A stretch of DNA of 64,000 nt from Apostichopus japonicus. Its lineage: Eukaryota > Echinodermata > Holothuroidea > Aspidochirotida > Stichopodidae. Below, piece after piece: positions 20,901-34,422 of this stretch (positions are counted from its first letter, which is position 1; each line of letters opens with the position of its first letter). The stretch spans positions 14,072,077 through 14,136,076 of the forward strand of contig NC_092582.1 of the NCBI RefSeq assembly GCF_037975245.1, written 5' to 3'. The position numbers were made by a program, and so were the translations under genes. The notes beneath the pieces were generated by a model. That model ran no database searches, was not told the origin of the DNA, and saw only the letters and a list, made by a program, of their open reading frames with translations.

Positions 20901-23900
20901 TCTGAACAGTATTAAATATTTTTTCTCAACGCTTTTCACAGATGATGATGGCACAGCCAACAGCATCTGTATTATGGCCCTCATGGCCATATCCTACATA
21001 CTAGTCATCTGCACGTTTCCCTTCTCTCTGTGCTTCATCATCAAGGTTTGTGGTTAAATTGTATTTGTACAATATCTTTTCTTCTTCTCTACCAGCTAAA
21101 CATTGTCTTTCAAAGCCAATCATATTTTTTTCTATGACTGGTTTACAGTATACGTTTGGTTGCACCTACTGTACATACTCATAATGCAGTATTGCCTTTT
21201 GAGCAGAGGTCTATTACATTGAGTGGTATCTATCTCGTTTTGGGAGGATTACATGCTGCATGGCTTGGTAAGAGTGTTGTTAATCTACATTATGACCCAG
21301 CGCAACATGCAGCTGGTAGTAGGATGACAGCTCGGGTCTTGGAGACAATGATATCTGTGGGACTCCATTTGGAAGTCTTTATTGCTTCTTAATAATACAG
21401 TATACGATGCAACTGATACTGTATATCAGTGGCGGAGATTTCTTGTCAGAAGTGGGGGGGGGGGGGGGGTTGCAGGCCATTGATGAAATAAAAAGTCATA
21501 ACTGCTGGCTCACTATCTAAGTGGAGCGCCACCATAAGTTGGCGCGAAGTGCACAAGAATTTTTTGGCAAATATTGCCTCCCAGATTGCAGTAAATGGCA
21601 CTGCCCAGGCCTTGAAAAGCTGCATTTAACCAGGGGCGTATGCAGGATTTTCTAACCCGGGGGGCGCGTATTACTATCTAAGCGGAGCGCCACCATTGGT
21701 TGGCGCTCCGCGTACAAGCAAATTTCTGGTTTTGGTACCCCCAGATCACCGGAAATGGCACTTCTCGGGCTTGAAACTGACCAACCATATGTACAATTTT
21801 GCCTGAGAACCAAGTTTTTTCCAAATACTTTTTTCTCATCTAACCTTTTTGAAGATTGTCACCAGTCACATCACGTTCGACTTCATCACATATCCTGTGG
21901 ATCATTGCTTTTGTAGGTGATTCTTCATCGCGGCCCACAATATCCGTCAGCCCCACTGTTCAGAATTTGAAAATTCACAATTCTCGTGAATAAATTCACT
22001 TCAAAACATACCCATAATGTTGCACAAAATATCATCTATGGACAACCGATATAGAAAAACCTCCTTCAAACCCTAACAGACGGGTCAAAAATTGCACGAG
22101 TATGATGAAGTATGATGAAGAATGTTGGTTAGGGAATTTTCGAAAATTCAGACGGCTACTAAAAAATTTCGTTGAAGGAAATAAAAATATACCAGATATT
22201 TCCGAAACCGAACACTACACACATCGACAGTTTTGAGCATGGGCGCAGATCAGTCTTGGATAATGGTGGGGACGCGTGTCTGTTCTATGACACTATCTAA
22301 GCGGAGCGCGACAGTGGGTTCGCGCGTAGCGTGGGATTTTTTTGGGCAAATATACCTCCCAGATCGCCGGAAATAACACTTCCCAGACCTAATGATGCTC
22401 CTAAACCTCCTTAAGTTTTAGATCTCATGGCTTAGAAATTTAGTTTGGAGAAATACATGGGCGTCTGCAGAAAGAAAATCAGGGACAAATAATCCAAGTA
22501 GACTTTTGTATATACGATGGGTCTGGGGTCCTCTCCCAGAAAACAAATATAGACTGCCGTAAATGCGATTTCCGTCCTATATTTAACAACTGTGGATAAA
22601 ATACAATAAAATGAGAACTGCTGCATGTCATTTGCACAATGCTGGATCAAACTGCGCCAAAGTTCAATACAGGGGAACTTGAAATGCAGCTATTGGTCAA
22701 GACAAATTGGTGGGGCCACGGTATATCATGTCCCCACTACTGAAAAAGTTGGTGGGGACGCGTCCCGCTGTCCTCACCAGGATCTGCGCCCATGGTTTGG
22801 AGGCTGTTTATCGTGGAACGTTTGCTTTACAAGCTTTACAAATTCGAATAATTTTGTCACTGTTCCTCTTTCTCTTCCCGTTTTCTTGCCGTATTTTCTA
22901 CTCCATCCTTTTCTCCTTTTCTATCTTTCTTCTTTTTCTTTTCCTTCCTTCACCTCGTTGAAGTTGGCATGTGTATACAGTTTCAAAGCTATTCAACAGC
23001 AACAAAACGTTATTTTGTGTATGTCTGTTGTGGGTGAAGTTAGCGCTATGAGCTACAAGTTCCAATGCGCAAGGTGGGGGAAAGGGGCTAGAAATAATGT
23101 GTGGGTCAATTCTAACTCGGTTTTCGGTCGTTAATTGTTGATGTAGCCTACCAGGTAAAAGGTTGAAATGACTTTAACAATTTCAAATTAATAATTTGAT
23201 TTATTATGCCATTTGGAGCACATAACATAGGCTATAACAGAACATTACTGGCAAAAACTAGGGGGGGTTGATTGTGTGGGCCAACCCCCCCCCCTCTTCA
23301 AAAAGTGGGGGGGTTAAAACCCCCCAACCCCCCCTGTTTCTCCGCCACTGCTGTATATGATATTTATCCTATATGAACAGGGCTGCAGTTATGCCACAGT
23401 TATGGATTTACTATATCACATTATAAGAAATGATAGTGCACGTTCTGAATTGCACAACAGCAAGAGAGGCAAATGGAATATTTTGGCCCGCTGTAACTTG
23501 CGCTTTTGCTGTTATGGGAAGCAAAATATTTGGTCGTTTTAACCAACCAAGGATGGGGCAAGGATTGCAAATGGACATCACAGTATCTCTGTTAGTGGTA
23601 CTGTATGCACCTATCAAGGTGACAGCATGTTATTGCCAGAAGTCAAGATTTCTACTATACTCATCAGCAGTCATGTGATACATTGCTTCAATTGACTGCG
23701 TGATGAACCCACGCATTGTTAATTCAAAGCCAACGTATGTACACAGCTTGTCAATTACCACCTTTCTCAGTGAAACCTCATGACCGTATCGACGACTTGT
23801 GAACTGCATGATATTTTAAACTGGCATTGTAATGTGGATTTTGAGATATATATGCTGTACCATTGTTTGCTTCCCTTTTTTCTTTAATATAAGAACTACC

Positions 23901-26900
23901 AAAGTATAAAACCAAACACCACACATTCCACTGTATACACTTACAGAGCTGATTGTGGCTTCCTAGCCTGATACTTATGATACACCGAACTTGTTAGTTC
24001 CAATTTGCACTGGATATTGAAATAGCTACAGATGAGCAAAGCTTTAAGAATGTCTTTGTTTGTTTGTACTTTAAAGTTTTCTCTTGTTACTTTTTCTGAC
24101 CCAGATTGTGGGTTTTGTCATCAAAGTCTTATAAATACTGTATAACCCATTCTCTGTATTTCTATTGTACTTGTATACTATACAGCTCTTTAGGTTTTGT
24201 ATGGTTTCCAAAATGGCATCCCATTTCGACTGAATGAATAATTCCACCTATTTACTTCGCTCCTTGCTTACCTGTCTTCCCACAACCTTAGCACTCTCGT
24301 TCTATGAACTGGTAACCTATTATAAGTGTGCGCCCTCTATGACTATTGGATTCTGCTATAACTATTGGGGTCTGCATCATCAGCATCTAATTGGTTTCAG
24401 TTTCCATGTAAGGGTTTTTGGGTTGAGATCCGAGAGGATCCATTTGATTGAAAGATTTTCTTGCCCCTGCTTCTACGTCTGTATCTTGGATGTTTTTCCT
24501 TCAGATGTATTTGTGTGTAACTTCGGCCCACGTTGAGTCCTTAGAGATGGAAAATGGAAATGTAAGAATCTACAAAGCAAATAAAGTGAATCATAGTGTA
24601 CTGTTCATTGTAAGTCGGCTGATCTTCCGTGCACTAAGCCCCAGATCGCAGAATCTCAGTAGGCTGACCCTCAGTCGGCAGAACTTCGGTAGGCTGACAC
24701 TCAGTCGGAAGAATAAGCAAAATAAGCAAACGATAAATGGCTCTTTTCGTCTACGTACAGCTCAGGAATATTTGTTGCACACTATCTGCTTCTCCTCCAC
24801 TTCGTAAACCCGACCGTCCGGATACACTGCTCTTCTTAAGGTGTTCATTAGATTCAACCCCGGCGCCAGTGGATAGGAGGAGATGTGCCTGTGAGTCTGC
24901 CTCCCTATGGTTTTTCCTCACTGTCGGCCCTTTCGATTTCACGCTCTGCAGACACATATCTGAACGGCGAACCAAGGTATACAAGCTGTACGTGGAGGGT
25001 TGGCTATCTTGTTGATCTTTGAAGCCTGGGAGGACTGGGATTGATGATTTCGGTTGGCAGGTCTTTGACTTGGGCTTTATCCGTCTTGTTAGTGGGCTCC
25101 CCGTCACTTTTGAAATGCCTTCCAACTTCTCTCGTTCAACGACCTCGTCACCCTTCTTCGGCATTTTGCGGCTCTCGTTCTATGAATAGGATTTGCTTTA
25201 CCTCCCATCATTGGATTTACGTACTGTGTCTCTTGGCTGATGATTGGTCGGTTTGCTGTCTCCGCTATTCTTCCGCTCGTCTCCAATACTCCTTCCTTCA
25301 CATCTCTACACATGTTTCAGAGAATCTTCCTTCCCTTGAGACCGGAACTCGTGGCAGCAATTACATTCAAACATCTTCCGCTCATGCTCCGACTCGGCAT
25401 GGATTTAACAGCACAATAAAAACAATTGGTAATCATGAAGAGGGCAGTAAGCACATCGATTTCGGTCTCACACACACACACAAAACCCACCACGATTATA
25501 CCTCAATTCACTTCCCTTTATTAACACGTTAACAATGCGGTTTCTCATTATCTAAATGAAGCCGTATCTCTGTGGTTCCCTGCGCTTTCTTCTTGGACGT
25601 CCGGAATTTCGTAACGGTTCACGGCTCTCTCCATTCCTTCCTTCGACGCCCTTTTTTCGGGGACTTTCTTTTCACCTCTTGTAATCATCGTTCCTCACAT
25701 ACTCGCGGGTACCTGTTTCTTCATTCCTTGTAATGGGGATTGAATCAACCTTTTTCGCACCGAAGTCATCTTACTGCGGTGTTCTGTAGGATGCAAGGAA
25801 TGGCTTAACCCATGCTGGTTCGTCCTCCACATATTTAAGCAGTCGATTGCGGTGCACTAGCTTTGGCTTCTTATGTGGACCCATAGTCACCCTGAATAAC
25901 ACATTGTTTATCCTTTTAAGGACAATGTCTTGGCCTTGCCTAGTCGGTGGAACTTCGAGGTTGACCCCTTTTTAACAGCAGGTGTGTATAACAAAATTAG
26001 ATCTCCCTTGTTGTAAGTCCGATCGGACGCTTTGCGGTCAACTCTTGATGACTGCCTGTCCGCCGCAAGCCTTAGTCGCTCTCGAACTTGTTTATGCGTC
26101 CCTCGAATCTTCTCCTCCAGCTGTTCGATATAGGCAGGATAAGCCTAAAAAATGTCATGCGAATAAAAAACTGTATAAAACAACCTCAAAATACATGTCC
26201 CTGTTTCCGAGCTGTTTTTGTAAAGATTCAAAGCTTTGGATTATGTCATTAAATTTCCGAGGCTTGAAAGCTTGTAAACATACCGTAATTGTTGGATCAC
26301 TTTCTTTCAGCAAGAATGTAAAAGGTATGGTATTATAAGGTGTAGTCTCAATTTTGTCTCGAAGCCAAGTTCTATATTGAGCAATGAAAACTTGATTTAT
26401 AAGCCCAGGTTATAAAACATTAAAAACAAAATCTATTTGTTTTATCATCTTGCAAATGTATAGGTTGTGCAGGAATACGAGAGAGCTGTCATTTTCAGGA
26501 TGGGGCGCCTGCTCCCTGGACCAGCCAAAGGACCGGGTGTTTTCTTCATACTACCCTGCATTGACACCTTCCGGACAGTGGACCTTAGGACGGTGTCTTT
26601 TGATGTGCCACCTCAGGAGGTATGATTGTACAACATGTGAAACTATTATTTTTAAATTCACACCACAGCAACTAAATGTACCTGGATTTCTAGTTAGACT
26701 CACAAGATGAACTACTTACTTGTTATAGATATTGTGTCGCTGGTAAATAACTGCAAAAATCTGCCCTTGATTTTGTGGTCAAACCTTTTAGATATATGCC
26801 ATGCCGTTCCCCAGTGAAGGCCATCGGTTGATATAACGTTAGATCAAGTCTATATCTCAGCTCCATGTATTGCGTACATGATTGAAATAACTCCCAATTC

Positions 26901-29586
26901 GTTGATGAAGTATTAATGTGCTTGTAAACACGATATCTCAAGAAGGAAAGCTTGGGAGGACCTCATATATAGTGTGTTAAGAACCACATTGAGTACAAGA
27001 AGCTTATTGTTTTTGTTTGAAGTCAAAGATCATTTGGGGTCACCAGGGGTCAAATTGTGTAAACCTTTTAAACACGATATCTCAAGATGGAAGTATGGGC
27101 AGACTCTATATTTAGTGTGTAGAATTACCACATTACGTAAAAGAAGCCTATTGTTTTTGGTGGAGGTCAAAGGTCATTTTGCGTCACCTGCTGATGTTAC
27201 ATCATCGACACCACAATGAATTTTTGCATTCTGGTTTTTATTTCTTATCCTGTATAGATTTTGTCCAAGGATAGTGTAACCATCGCTGTGGATGCCGTGG
27301 TGTATTCCAGGGTCTCTAATCCCACCATTTCCATCACCAACGTGGAGAATTACAAACGCAGCACGGAGTTACTCGCTCAGACTACTCTGCGAAACATCCT
27401 TGGTACCAAATCCCTGGGAGAGATCCTGTCAGATCGGGAACAAATCAGCCACAGCATTCAGTCCATCCTGGATGAAGCCACCGACCCCTGGGGCGTCAAA
27501 GTGGAACGAGTCGAAGTGTAAGTTTCCCCGCTCAGGTTTTTTTTGGGAAAGTTTGGGTCAAATATTTGGTATTCGTCGTACGCGAGACGAGTGTCAAACG
27601 ATCCAAGATGGGTTCCGTCTATCGACTTCTGCTCTCCTCGTTACCACGAGTTACCGATATTACAGTTGAAACAAGTTGTGCTATACCTTACACTTTTAAT
27701 TACTTCTGAGCATTTGACTGGTGAAATATTAGAGCTCTGAATATGACTGAAGTGTAACAGGAATTTCTAGATTATTATTTTTCTTTCTTTGCTGGATCTA
27801 AGCTAGTTGACGTTTCTTGCAGAGAGGTCATTTACACAAGTTACTCCCGTCTCAGCTTCGAATATATGACAGTCTGATAGATTCTACTGTCTGTTTGGCT
27901 CTGAAGCTTTCCCCCAATGGTTGTAATTGTCTATATAGATCCTCTTGGTCTGCATAAAGTTAGTATCCAATTATGTGTGAATATGTTTGGTATGGTGAAA
28001 AATAACTTTGCGTTGCTAGTTCCAGGGAGTTTATGATATATATGCATGGATCGGTCACAAGGTTTGTGGAATTGCTTCAAATATTTACTGTTTTTTGTTT
28101 ATAGTTCCCAACTTTTCATTGAAGGAGAAATATCAATAATGAAAGACACACACACAATAAGAGGGGGGGGGGGATTACATGCAGCCTAGAGCTAATGAAT
28201 TGTGATATTTTGCAAACATTCCAAATATGACACGTTTCAAGGGTAAACTAAGTAAATAGTTAATATTTGAAAAGACAGAATTTGCGGATTTCCTGTTGCC
28301 CTGTTGACATTGCAGAATAACTCAACCAAGTCCCTTTTACTGGATGAGAGCAATTTGCATGAGCTCAAACTTTCTTAATTAAACATATAAGAAGAGTGTT
28401 TGTTATGGGCTTGTTAACAGTAGTGGTTAGGTTTGAAAAAAAGTAGAGAAATATTTGAAACTTAAAAGAGTTATAGGTGGATGAAGGTGTTTACTAATAT
28501 CAGCCCCAAACCATCCTCAGAATTTGGAGCCAGATTCTTCTGTTAAATGTGGAAATCCATCAATCAAGAACTGTTTTACAGGCAACGTAAATTGTTCCCA
28601 TCATTTCCATTGCTGGGACTACCAGTCCGTGTACCCCGTAGGAGGTCATTGAACGGTGCACCAAGTGTACCTCCACTTTATACTTCTGATTATAAAGAAG
28701 GACCTATTGAAATGTTTCAGTTGTCCAGAATAATTTTAAAACGATGGAAATGGGTACACTTAGCGTCTCTCTTATTTTCTTTCAATTTGTTCAACAAACA
28801 GGAAGGATGTCCGGTTGCCAGTTCAATTGCAGCGTGCTATGGCTAGTGAGGCAGAAGCTAGCCGTGAAGCCCGTGCGAAGGTAAGTGTTCATCACTTGAA
28901 GTGGAACGTTAGTAGAGCAATTACAATGGACTCCCACATGCCTACCTTTGCGAAAGCCGATACGTCCTGTGGCAAAAGGGAACCCGAAACAAGCAAGTGT
29001 GATGTAATAGAAACACAACTACAATTTGTTCTTCCCCATTTTTTCCCCCTTAGAAGGAGATCCCTCAGCATATGAAACCACTCATGTCAAGTGTTATTGT
29101 ATGTAAGCTTTACAAACCCCTGTAGGGAAATATGTAACTGTAACCAGTCTAACTTCACCATAGAGTGTTAACCACTCATGTTAAGTGGTATTGTATAGGC
29201 TTTACAACCCCTGTAGTGAAGTTTGGAACTGTAACCAGTCTAACTTCAACATAGACTGTGAAAACCACTCATGTTAAGTGGTATTGTATAAGCTTTACAA
29301 ACGCTGGTAGTGATATATGGAACTGTAACCAGTCTAATTTCACCATAGAGTGTTAACAATTTCAAAAAAAGAGACAATTTCGTTTGCTTCTAATCATTAG
29401 GTCATTGCCGCCGAAGGTGAACAGAACGCTTCGAGAGCCTTGAAGGAAGCAGCTGACGTGATCGCCCAGTCTCCATCAGCCCTGCAGCTTCGTTACCTGC
29501 AAACTCTGAACACCATTTCGGCTGAGAAGAACTCCACAATCATCTTCCCACTGCCGATTGAGATGATGGCCAAGTGGACCAAGTAG
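17941..29586 (+). CDS. STOM: Stomatin, gene copy 1 (six exons, 279 residues)
   Basis: Integral membrane protein of the stomatin/prohibitin (SPFH, band 7) family. It inserts in the inner leaflet as a hairpin, oligomerises in lipid rafts and modulates channels and transporters. Exons: 17941-17995, 20942-21045, 26464-26619, 27258-27517, 28802-28880, 29401-29586, all GT-AG and in phase. Residues 1-18 are a short polar N-terminus. About 25-53 is the hydrophobic hairpin with a central proline (CTFPFSLCF). The band-7 domain runs from [16 protein letters not shown] (54 on) through [19 protein letters not shown]. The C-terminal coiled coil has [17 protein letters not shown] and the signature STIIFPLP near the end. 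The length is close to the ~288 of human stomatin, with a shorter tail. Intron 1 carries a truncated transposon (18471-19710). Intron 2 carries a nested hAT-like element and a Gypsy fragment. The frame is intact. Confidence 0.95.
18471..19710. mobile_element. Insertion in intron 1 of stomatin gene 1 with CAGGGCTCGAA end and GGCCA-rich flanks
   Basis: Unit 2 continues from GTTGTGAC directly into host sequence (about 34950), whereas unit 1 switches to CAGGGCTCGAATTTCG at 18471. Similarity resumes near 19711 (CAAGTACGCAAT, compare 35314). About 350 bases present in unit 2 are missing from unit 1, so the insertion came with a deletion. Both ends are rich in GGCCA/TGGCC motifs (18500-18605 and 19590-19708). 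The expected inverted right end is absent. Confidence 0.6.
21631..22965. mobile_element. Nested, right-truncated relative of the 5715-7923 element
   Basis: Begins CAGGGGCGTATGCAGGATTTTC and parallels 5715 onward: the cassette, then GGTGATTCTTCATCGCGGCCCA-type sequence, then the pyrimidine-rich CACTGTTCCTCTTTCTCTTCCC stretch. The inverted right end is not present. It is itself interrupted at 22238-22794. Confidence 0.65.
22238..22794. mobile_element. 557 bp transposon with CATGGGCG ends, nested third deep
   Basis: Ends CATGGGCGCAGATC and GATCTGCGCCCATG are exact inverted repeats. Flanks are GTTTTGAG (22230-22237) and GTTTGGAG (22795-22802), an 8 bp duplication with one mismatch. The related element at 7046 reads straight through this site (GACAGTTTTGAGGC), confirming the insertion. 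It carries a cassette copy about 55 bases from its left end. Confidence 0.85.
25100..26138 (-). pseudogene. Ty3/Gypsy retrotransposon remnant: 3' end of pol (integrase C-terminus), intron 2 of stomatin gene 1
   Basis: Read on the minus strand from 26138: a stretch resembling the end of Gypsy integrase ([20 protein letters not shown], then [14 protein letters not shown]). A one-base shift follows (near 25970), and after it [11 protein letters not shown] and [12 protein letters not shown] appear in another frame. A basic tail ([12 protein letters not shown]) follows near 25570. Stops and shifts make it non-functional. No LTR or upstream pol domains are seen. The same fragment lies at the matching place in unit 2, so it predates the duplication. 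The minus frame at 24751-25164 may be part of its 3' region; this is uncertain. Confidence 0.75.
26927..27187. repeat. Two tandem ~143 bp units with AACACGATATCTCAAG and GGTCAAAGGTCA motifs, intron 3
   Basis: AAACACGATATCTCAAG recurs at 26927 and 27070. Each unit ends in a GTCAAAGATCATTTGGGGTC-like stretch. The matching copy in unit 2 starts near 42806. The look is that of a dispersed repeat family rather than a regulatory site. Confidence 0.75.
29078..29352. repeat. Intron 5 minisatellite, three ~93 bp units
   Basis: Three copies of a unit starting ACCACTCATGT(C/T)AAG and including TAAGCTTTACAAAC and AACTGTAACCAGTCTAA. Unit 2 has more copies of the same repeat (about 44897-45402). Confidence 0.9.
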
Positions 29587-31935
29587 TGTTTAGTGTTAAC
29601 GCAACTTCTACTAACATATAGTAAGGTGATGGGTTGGGGGGAGGGGTGGGGGTAGAATAGTTAAATCATTTTAATGCACAAATATGTTAGCCTCAGACTG
29701 TATTTTTCAATCGGTGCTGGGTGAGGTTGCAGAAGAACATGAAGACAATAGGATGGGAACATTGGGAACCTGTTTTTTCTTAATGAAGATTGTCTTTCAT
29801 AACTTAAACACAAATATATCAGCTACTTTGTGAAAGTACAGCTTTCAAAATCCAGAGTTTCAACTGTCTGTAAGAAACCTGGAAACAGTTTATGATAGAT
29901 TTTCGATTGCCATCCAACATTTTCTAGGTCTTGAAACAAGTTGACCTTGACGGATCTAAATTACTATTGTTAAGCAATTAAAATGAAAAAAAAAAAACAT
30001 GGTTTATCACTTTGAAAATGAGTGAATAATAACTAAGAAAAATTGAAATTATCCCAAAGGTTGTGAAAAGTTTCATTTTGTTTTAACATTCTTACATTGC
30101 ACAACGTCGTTAGCCAACAAAATTTGGTCAACGTAAATGTCTCCATGGTCAATTATTTTGTCCAATGTTTTTAATCCATTGCCCAAATTTTCCGACTGAG
30201 TTAAAGCGTCGCAGTTGAGAGTAACCAAGCTTTTCAAAATGACAGTTGAGGGATCATCAGCTGAACATTTATAAATGATAGGTTTTATGTTTCTCCATAC
30301 ACCCCTTTGCTTTTGCCTCAAGTGCATGAATTTCCACTATAATTTAGCCTACAATGTTTACACAGTTCTAATTTATATCTGACCTTTCTTAACAAATGCA
30401 TTGTTCTGTATCTTAAAAAGAGGGAAACTGGTATCTGGTGCATGTTTTATTTAGATATTTTATTTACGTAGAACCACGTCATGAAATCAATGTACCTCAA
30501 GATCATTCTGGAGATACCTTATAATCAAGTAAATTGTATTTCCTGTGTATCTTTTCTTGTTAAATTGTAATCTACATTTAGCCAGTGAGTCGTCAAATCG
30601 GGAGGGATAGGGTGGGGGAAAAAAGATGATCAAGACAAAATTGAAGTAACTCTATTTGTCAAGTTGTTGATGATTATTGATTCATATGAAAAAAAGTTGG
30701 CCATTTTATATTTGACAGGTTCTTTGTAACTTTTTTGGATGTAAACTTGGAGGGTTGAACCCGAGTGAAATGAAAATGGTGCACCTGTCATATTTAATGA
30801 TGGGTGTCGTCTTTTAGGAGGGCGCTTAAATGTAAGAGATTATCAACTGAACGTACTCACATATTGAAAATCAAAGAATGTCTTCAATGGATCCAATAAT
30901 AGCCTTGGAGTCGTTCTTAAACTTGAATAAGAATATTACCATAGTCTTGATGTTTTTTTAAATTACAAAGTAACTAAATCAAAATTCCAAAAAAAAAAGA
31001 AAGAAACATTGAGAAATCAAAGGTGTCTTTATTTTGCTCTCTCTTTTCCATTCTCTTTTTGTGGCCATTGAATGTTTGAAAAAGTGTGGGATTGTAAAAC
31101 AGAGATATATATGCTTACAGAATAAGGCAAAATTGACTTTATATTACAACACTAAATCGCTATTTCTCCAAGCACACCACATCTTATAAACATGGGAGTA
31201 TAAAGTTTATTGAAAATTGATTCAATTGATGTTCGGTATCTCATTTCCAAATCGTCATGTTCACGTACACACATCCAGTCCGTCTGCATTTTAGGAGGTG
31301 GAAATGGGAGGTTGGGGGGGGGCATTGGGAGGAGTTGTTGGGGGGCAGGTTAGTTGACCATCATTATTGGACCTACTTCTTCACTATTACAACACCATCT
31401 TGTTAGTTATATAAAGTAAAACCGGTCTTGCCATCTTTCTGGGTTATCAGATTTTGTTTTGATATTCTATTCTGGCATCCATTCCTTGCTGTTGAATGCC
31501 TCACATGTTACCCACGACGTGAACTTGTGAAGACCTCTTCTGATTTATTTCCCTTTCTTTTCTTGTTTTATTTCATGGAAGATTAGATGTCATCAAATTA
31601 CACATGCTTCTCTATCGTTTGGTAGTTTGTATGTTTTTGTTTCATTTTTTTTTTAATACATGCTTGATGGTAAGAGCCCTCCTTCTAAAAAGTTTCGATC
31701 GAATGCTCAACTGTCATTTGAAATTCAAAACACCTCGTTAAATATTCTTCCTTACATGACAAGTTTGCCCTATTGAATGGGCCGACAAGGAAAGTCTTGA
31801 ACACAAAAAAATATGTATTGTGTTCTTGTATTATAACATTACTTTGTGCTTTACATGGAAAGACAAAGTGTGGGCGCATTTTCAGTTATTAGACCAGTTA
31901 CGTTATAAGGACTCAACATTTCTAAGCAAAAAAGG
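29587..31935. other. 3' UTR and flank of stomatin gene 1
   Basis: Aligns with 45630-48088 of unit 2, with many small differences. It probably includes a long 3' UTR. Poly(A) signals are not decisive and no other gene is seen. A minus-strand open frame at 30073-30327 has a partial counterpart at 46078-46281, but most differences change residues and the 5' part is frame-shifted there, so I do not call it a gene. Confidence 0.55.
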
Positions 31936-34422
31936 CTGTCTGATTGAATACAAGGAGGTTATATGCCCTACCACAATGCAAAATAAAAAACTCAATTATA
32001 ATTGTTGAAATGTCACTATATTTTGAAAGAAAATTCAACGACTGTCTGTTATACAATTTTTGGCAAATATTCAAATGATAAGCTACTGACCGATAAACCT
32101 CATAATATGTAGTTGTTACAGTCGTTTTGTTGTTGTCCAAAAATACACTGTAGTTTTAGCTAACACAGTGCATGGCGACGATTAAGAGCTGCGAACGGTA
32201 ATAGGCTTTACCTCAACGCCCCTTGTGAATTTTTTATTTTTTTTATTTTTAACTCAGCAATATTTTGTTGCACTGAGGAATAAACAAAGAAGTAATTAAC
32301 AAGTAATTTGCAAAAGGAAGAAGAAAATATGTTGCCGATCGGAGGGTTCAAAATGTAATTACTCTGACATTTTCAATAATTCGTTGTCCTGGAAAGTTAT
32401 CAATCACACTGCAAAATGCAGCACTTTGATGAGAAAGAAATAACACCGAAATTAACATTTCTCATGCCTTACTTGTTTGTGACATGAGGTCTCTTATACG
32501 CTTCCGTACAATCAATATCCTGTTATTGACAGTAGATTTTGTTAGATCAGATGAGAGGGGGGGGGGGGGCAGTAGGACCTTGGTTAGATCGACCAGCAAA
32601 CAACTTATTTTCCCTGTATAATAATGGATCAGTACTATGAGTGAGCCAACGAGAACTGTTTGCGGTACCGAACGGCATTATAATTATTGGGGTATCATGC
32701 ATTCGTCACTGTTTTTTATTGATCCATCGAGTTTCATACTAAATTCACCACTTTCCAAAAATCTGCATACAAAAGTGTTTAACTGATATGTCCTACCCAT
32801 GATATGATAGTTAATGACTTGAACTGTCATTGTACATACAAGTTAAATTTACTCACCATGAACGTTTTGAAGCGGTAAAAGTTTAGCATGATATTCCCAA
32901 GCCAGCTCTCGCTGCGAATGTTCAATGTAAATATATACGCCACTGGCGTAATTTTGAAGTGTCCGCATTTCGTGCCCCCCCCCCCCCCCATGTTGCATTC
33001 ATTTTGATGTGAATCAAACCCCATCGATCGCCCCTGGTACTTCCAAGCGAGGCCATTTAGCCTCATTAGAGGTTTTGTGCGTTTTGGCAAACAATTACAC
33101 ACACACACGTACTCTCTCTCTTTAGTTTTTGTGTCTTCAGTGTTTTTTTTTGGGGGGGGGTCTTCAGATTTTTCCTATGTCCCTCCTAATCTTTTTTGCT
33201 ACTAAATTAAACTAAACTAAACTAAACTCTCTCTTTCTCCGTGAACTTTGGAAAATAACTTCCTCGTAGTTAGAACGTCAATAGAGGGAGTACTGTCTAC
33301 GCATGGCATGTACTGTAGGTTACTTGAAGGAAGAAGTAACCGGAAGCCGTAAAAAACGTAAAGGATTCAATGGAAATTTTCTTGTCATACCTATCTTTAT
33401 CTTATGACGGTTGACGTACGTCCTGCCAAAAACGCCTTTTCAAAATGTAAATAGAGCACTGGTTGTGATAACAGTTTAGGTCTAATGCATTTGCCATAGG
33501 TTTAACTTCCTTGTTATCACAAAAGTTTTGCACATGTTTGTTGAACTTCCTTGAATATACTACGGAATCGTTCAAAGAACTATTCCTAAGAGTTTTTTAT
33601 CTAAGTTGTAAGCAGCCTAACACTAAATACCAGGCTTTTGCCTACACTGAGATAAGTAAGGACGTACACTAGCGTTTGGCAGTATCTAGAATATCCTCAT
33701 GAATACGTTCAAATAAAACCCAGGTTATTATGAAACGATAATAATTAGATAAAGGCAATAATGTTGTCACATTTTAATAAAACTTGTAGTTAAATTAGTG
33801 CATTTAAGAAACTAAATCAAAGCTGTCAATGATATTTGTTGTTTAAGACTCTTCTTTTTAGAGCATCTTTTTACCAAAACACCCTGTCACTGCTCTTCAA
33901 TACTAGGCAATGTCGTATTTTTGTTTAGTTTAGTAGGGAAGAAAATAATCAGGAAGGAAATCCAGTCTCCACCAAGGACCCTATGTAAAACAAATTAATA
34001 CAGAGACCTCAAATCCTCACAAACCTTCTTCCTCATTCTTAAAACCATGGATCTTTTTCCTTTTTTTTTCTTTTTTTTTTTTCTTTTGAAGGACGCACTG
34101 AAGTTTTCTAAGCTTCCGTACTAAAGCTACTCTACAAGTTGCATGATATTTTTGTTGACGTAGTACAAAGGCGTTTTTATATTTTCAGATCTGACATACA
34201 TATATGCTATGTGTGTATTATCGAGCTTAGTTACCTATTAGATTTCAATACGAACGCAGACGGTAGATAGAAAGTGCGTGATCGATCCAAGAGTATTTTA
34301 CACTGTAAACATTTTCAGAAGCGCATTAACAAGCCATTGGCACTAATAAAGCTGTGCAAGATTTATGAAAACTGCGCTTTTCCTAATACTTTTTGTATTC
34401 ATCGAAAATTACAAAGATCGCC

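Larger units (their letters stand above)
21427..23350. mobile_element. 1.9 kb hAT-like composite transposon in intron 2 of stomatin gene 1
   Basis: Ends CAGTGGCGGAGA and TCTCCGCCACTG are exact inverted repeats. They are flanked by CTGTATAT at 21419-21426 and 23351-23358. Unit 2 has the unfilled site with one CTGTATAT (37145-37152), which shows the insertion is younger than the duplication. It contains the cassette GTGGAGCGCCACCA near its left end, plus nested sequences at 21631 and 22238. No transposase is recognised. Confidence 0.92.
15235..31935 (+). repeat. Stomatin tandem unit 1 (16.7 kb)
   Basis: Starts at CTGTCTGATTGAATAC, which recurs at 31936, and ends with TCTAAGCAAAAAAGG, which matches the end of unit 2 near 48070-48088. 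Alignment with unit 2 runs through promoter, all exons, introns and 3' flank, apart from unit-specific insertions and deletions. The junction shares CTG, suggesting a microhomology or unequal-exchange breakpoint. Confidence 0.9.

Noticed and set aside
22625-23134. 169-codon plus-strand frame
   Set aside because: It spans the boundaries of nested transposons and shows no domain.
24751-25164. 137-codon minus-strand frame, also present in unit 2 near 40654-41028
   Set aside because: Possibly part of the Gypsy remnant's 3' region, but no family motif is seen and the upstream frame is altered by a deletion in unit 2. Not called as a gene.
30073-30327. Minus-strand 84-codon frame with a partial counterpart at 46078-46281
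   Set aside because: Most base differences between the two copies change residues and the 5' part is shifted in unit 2, so there is no sign of coding constraint.
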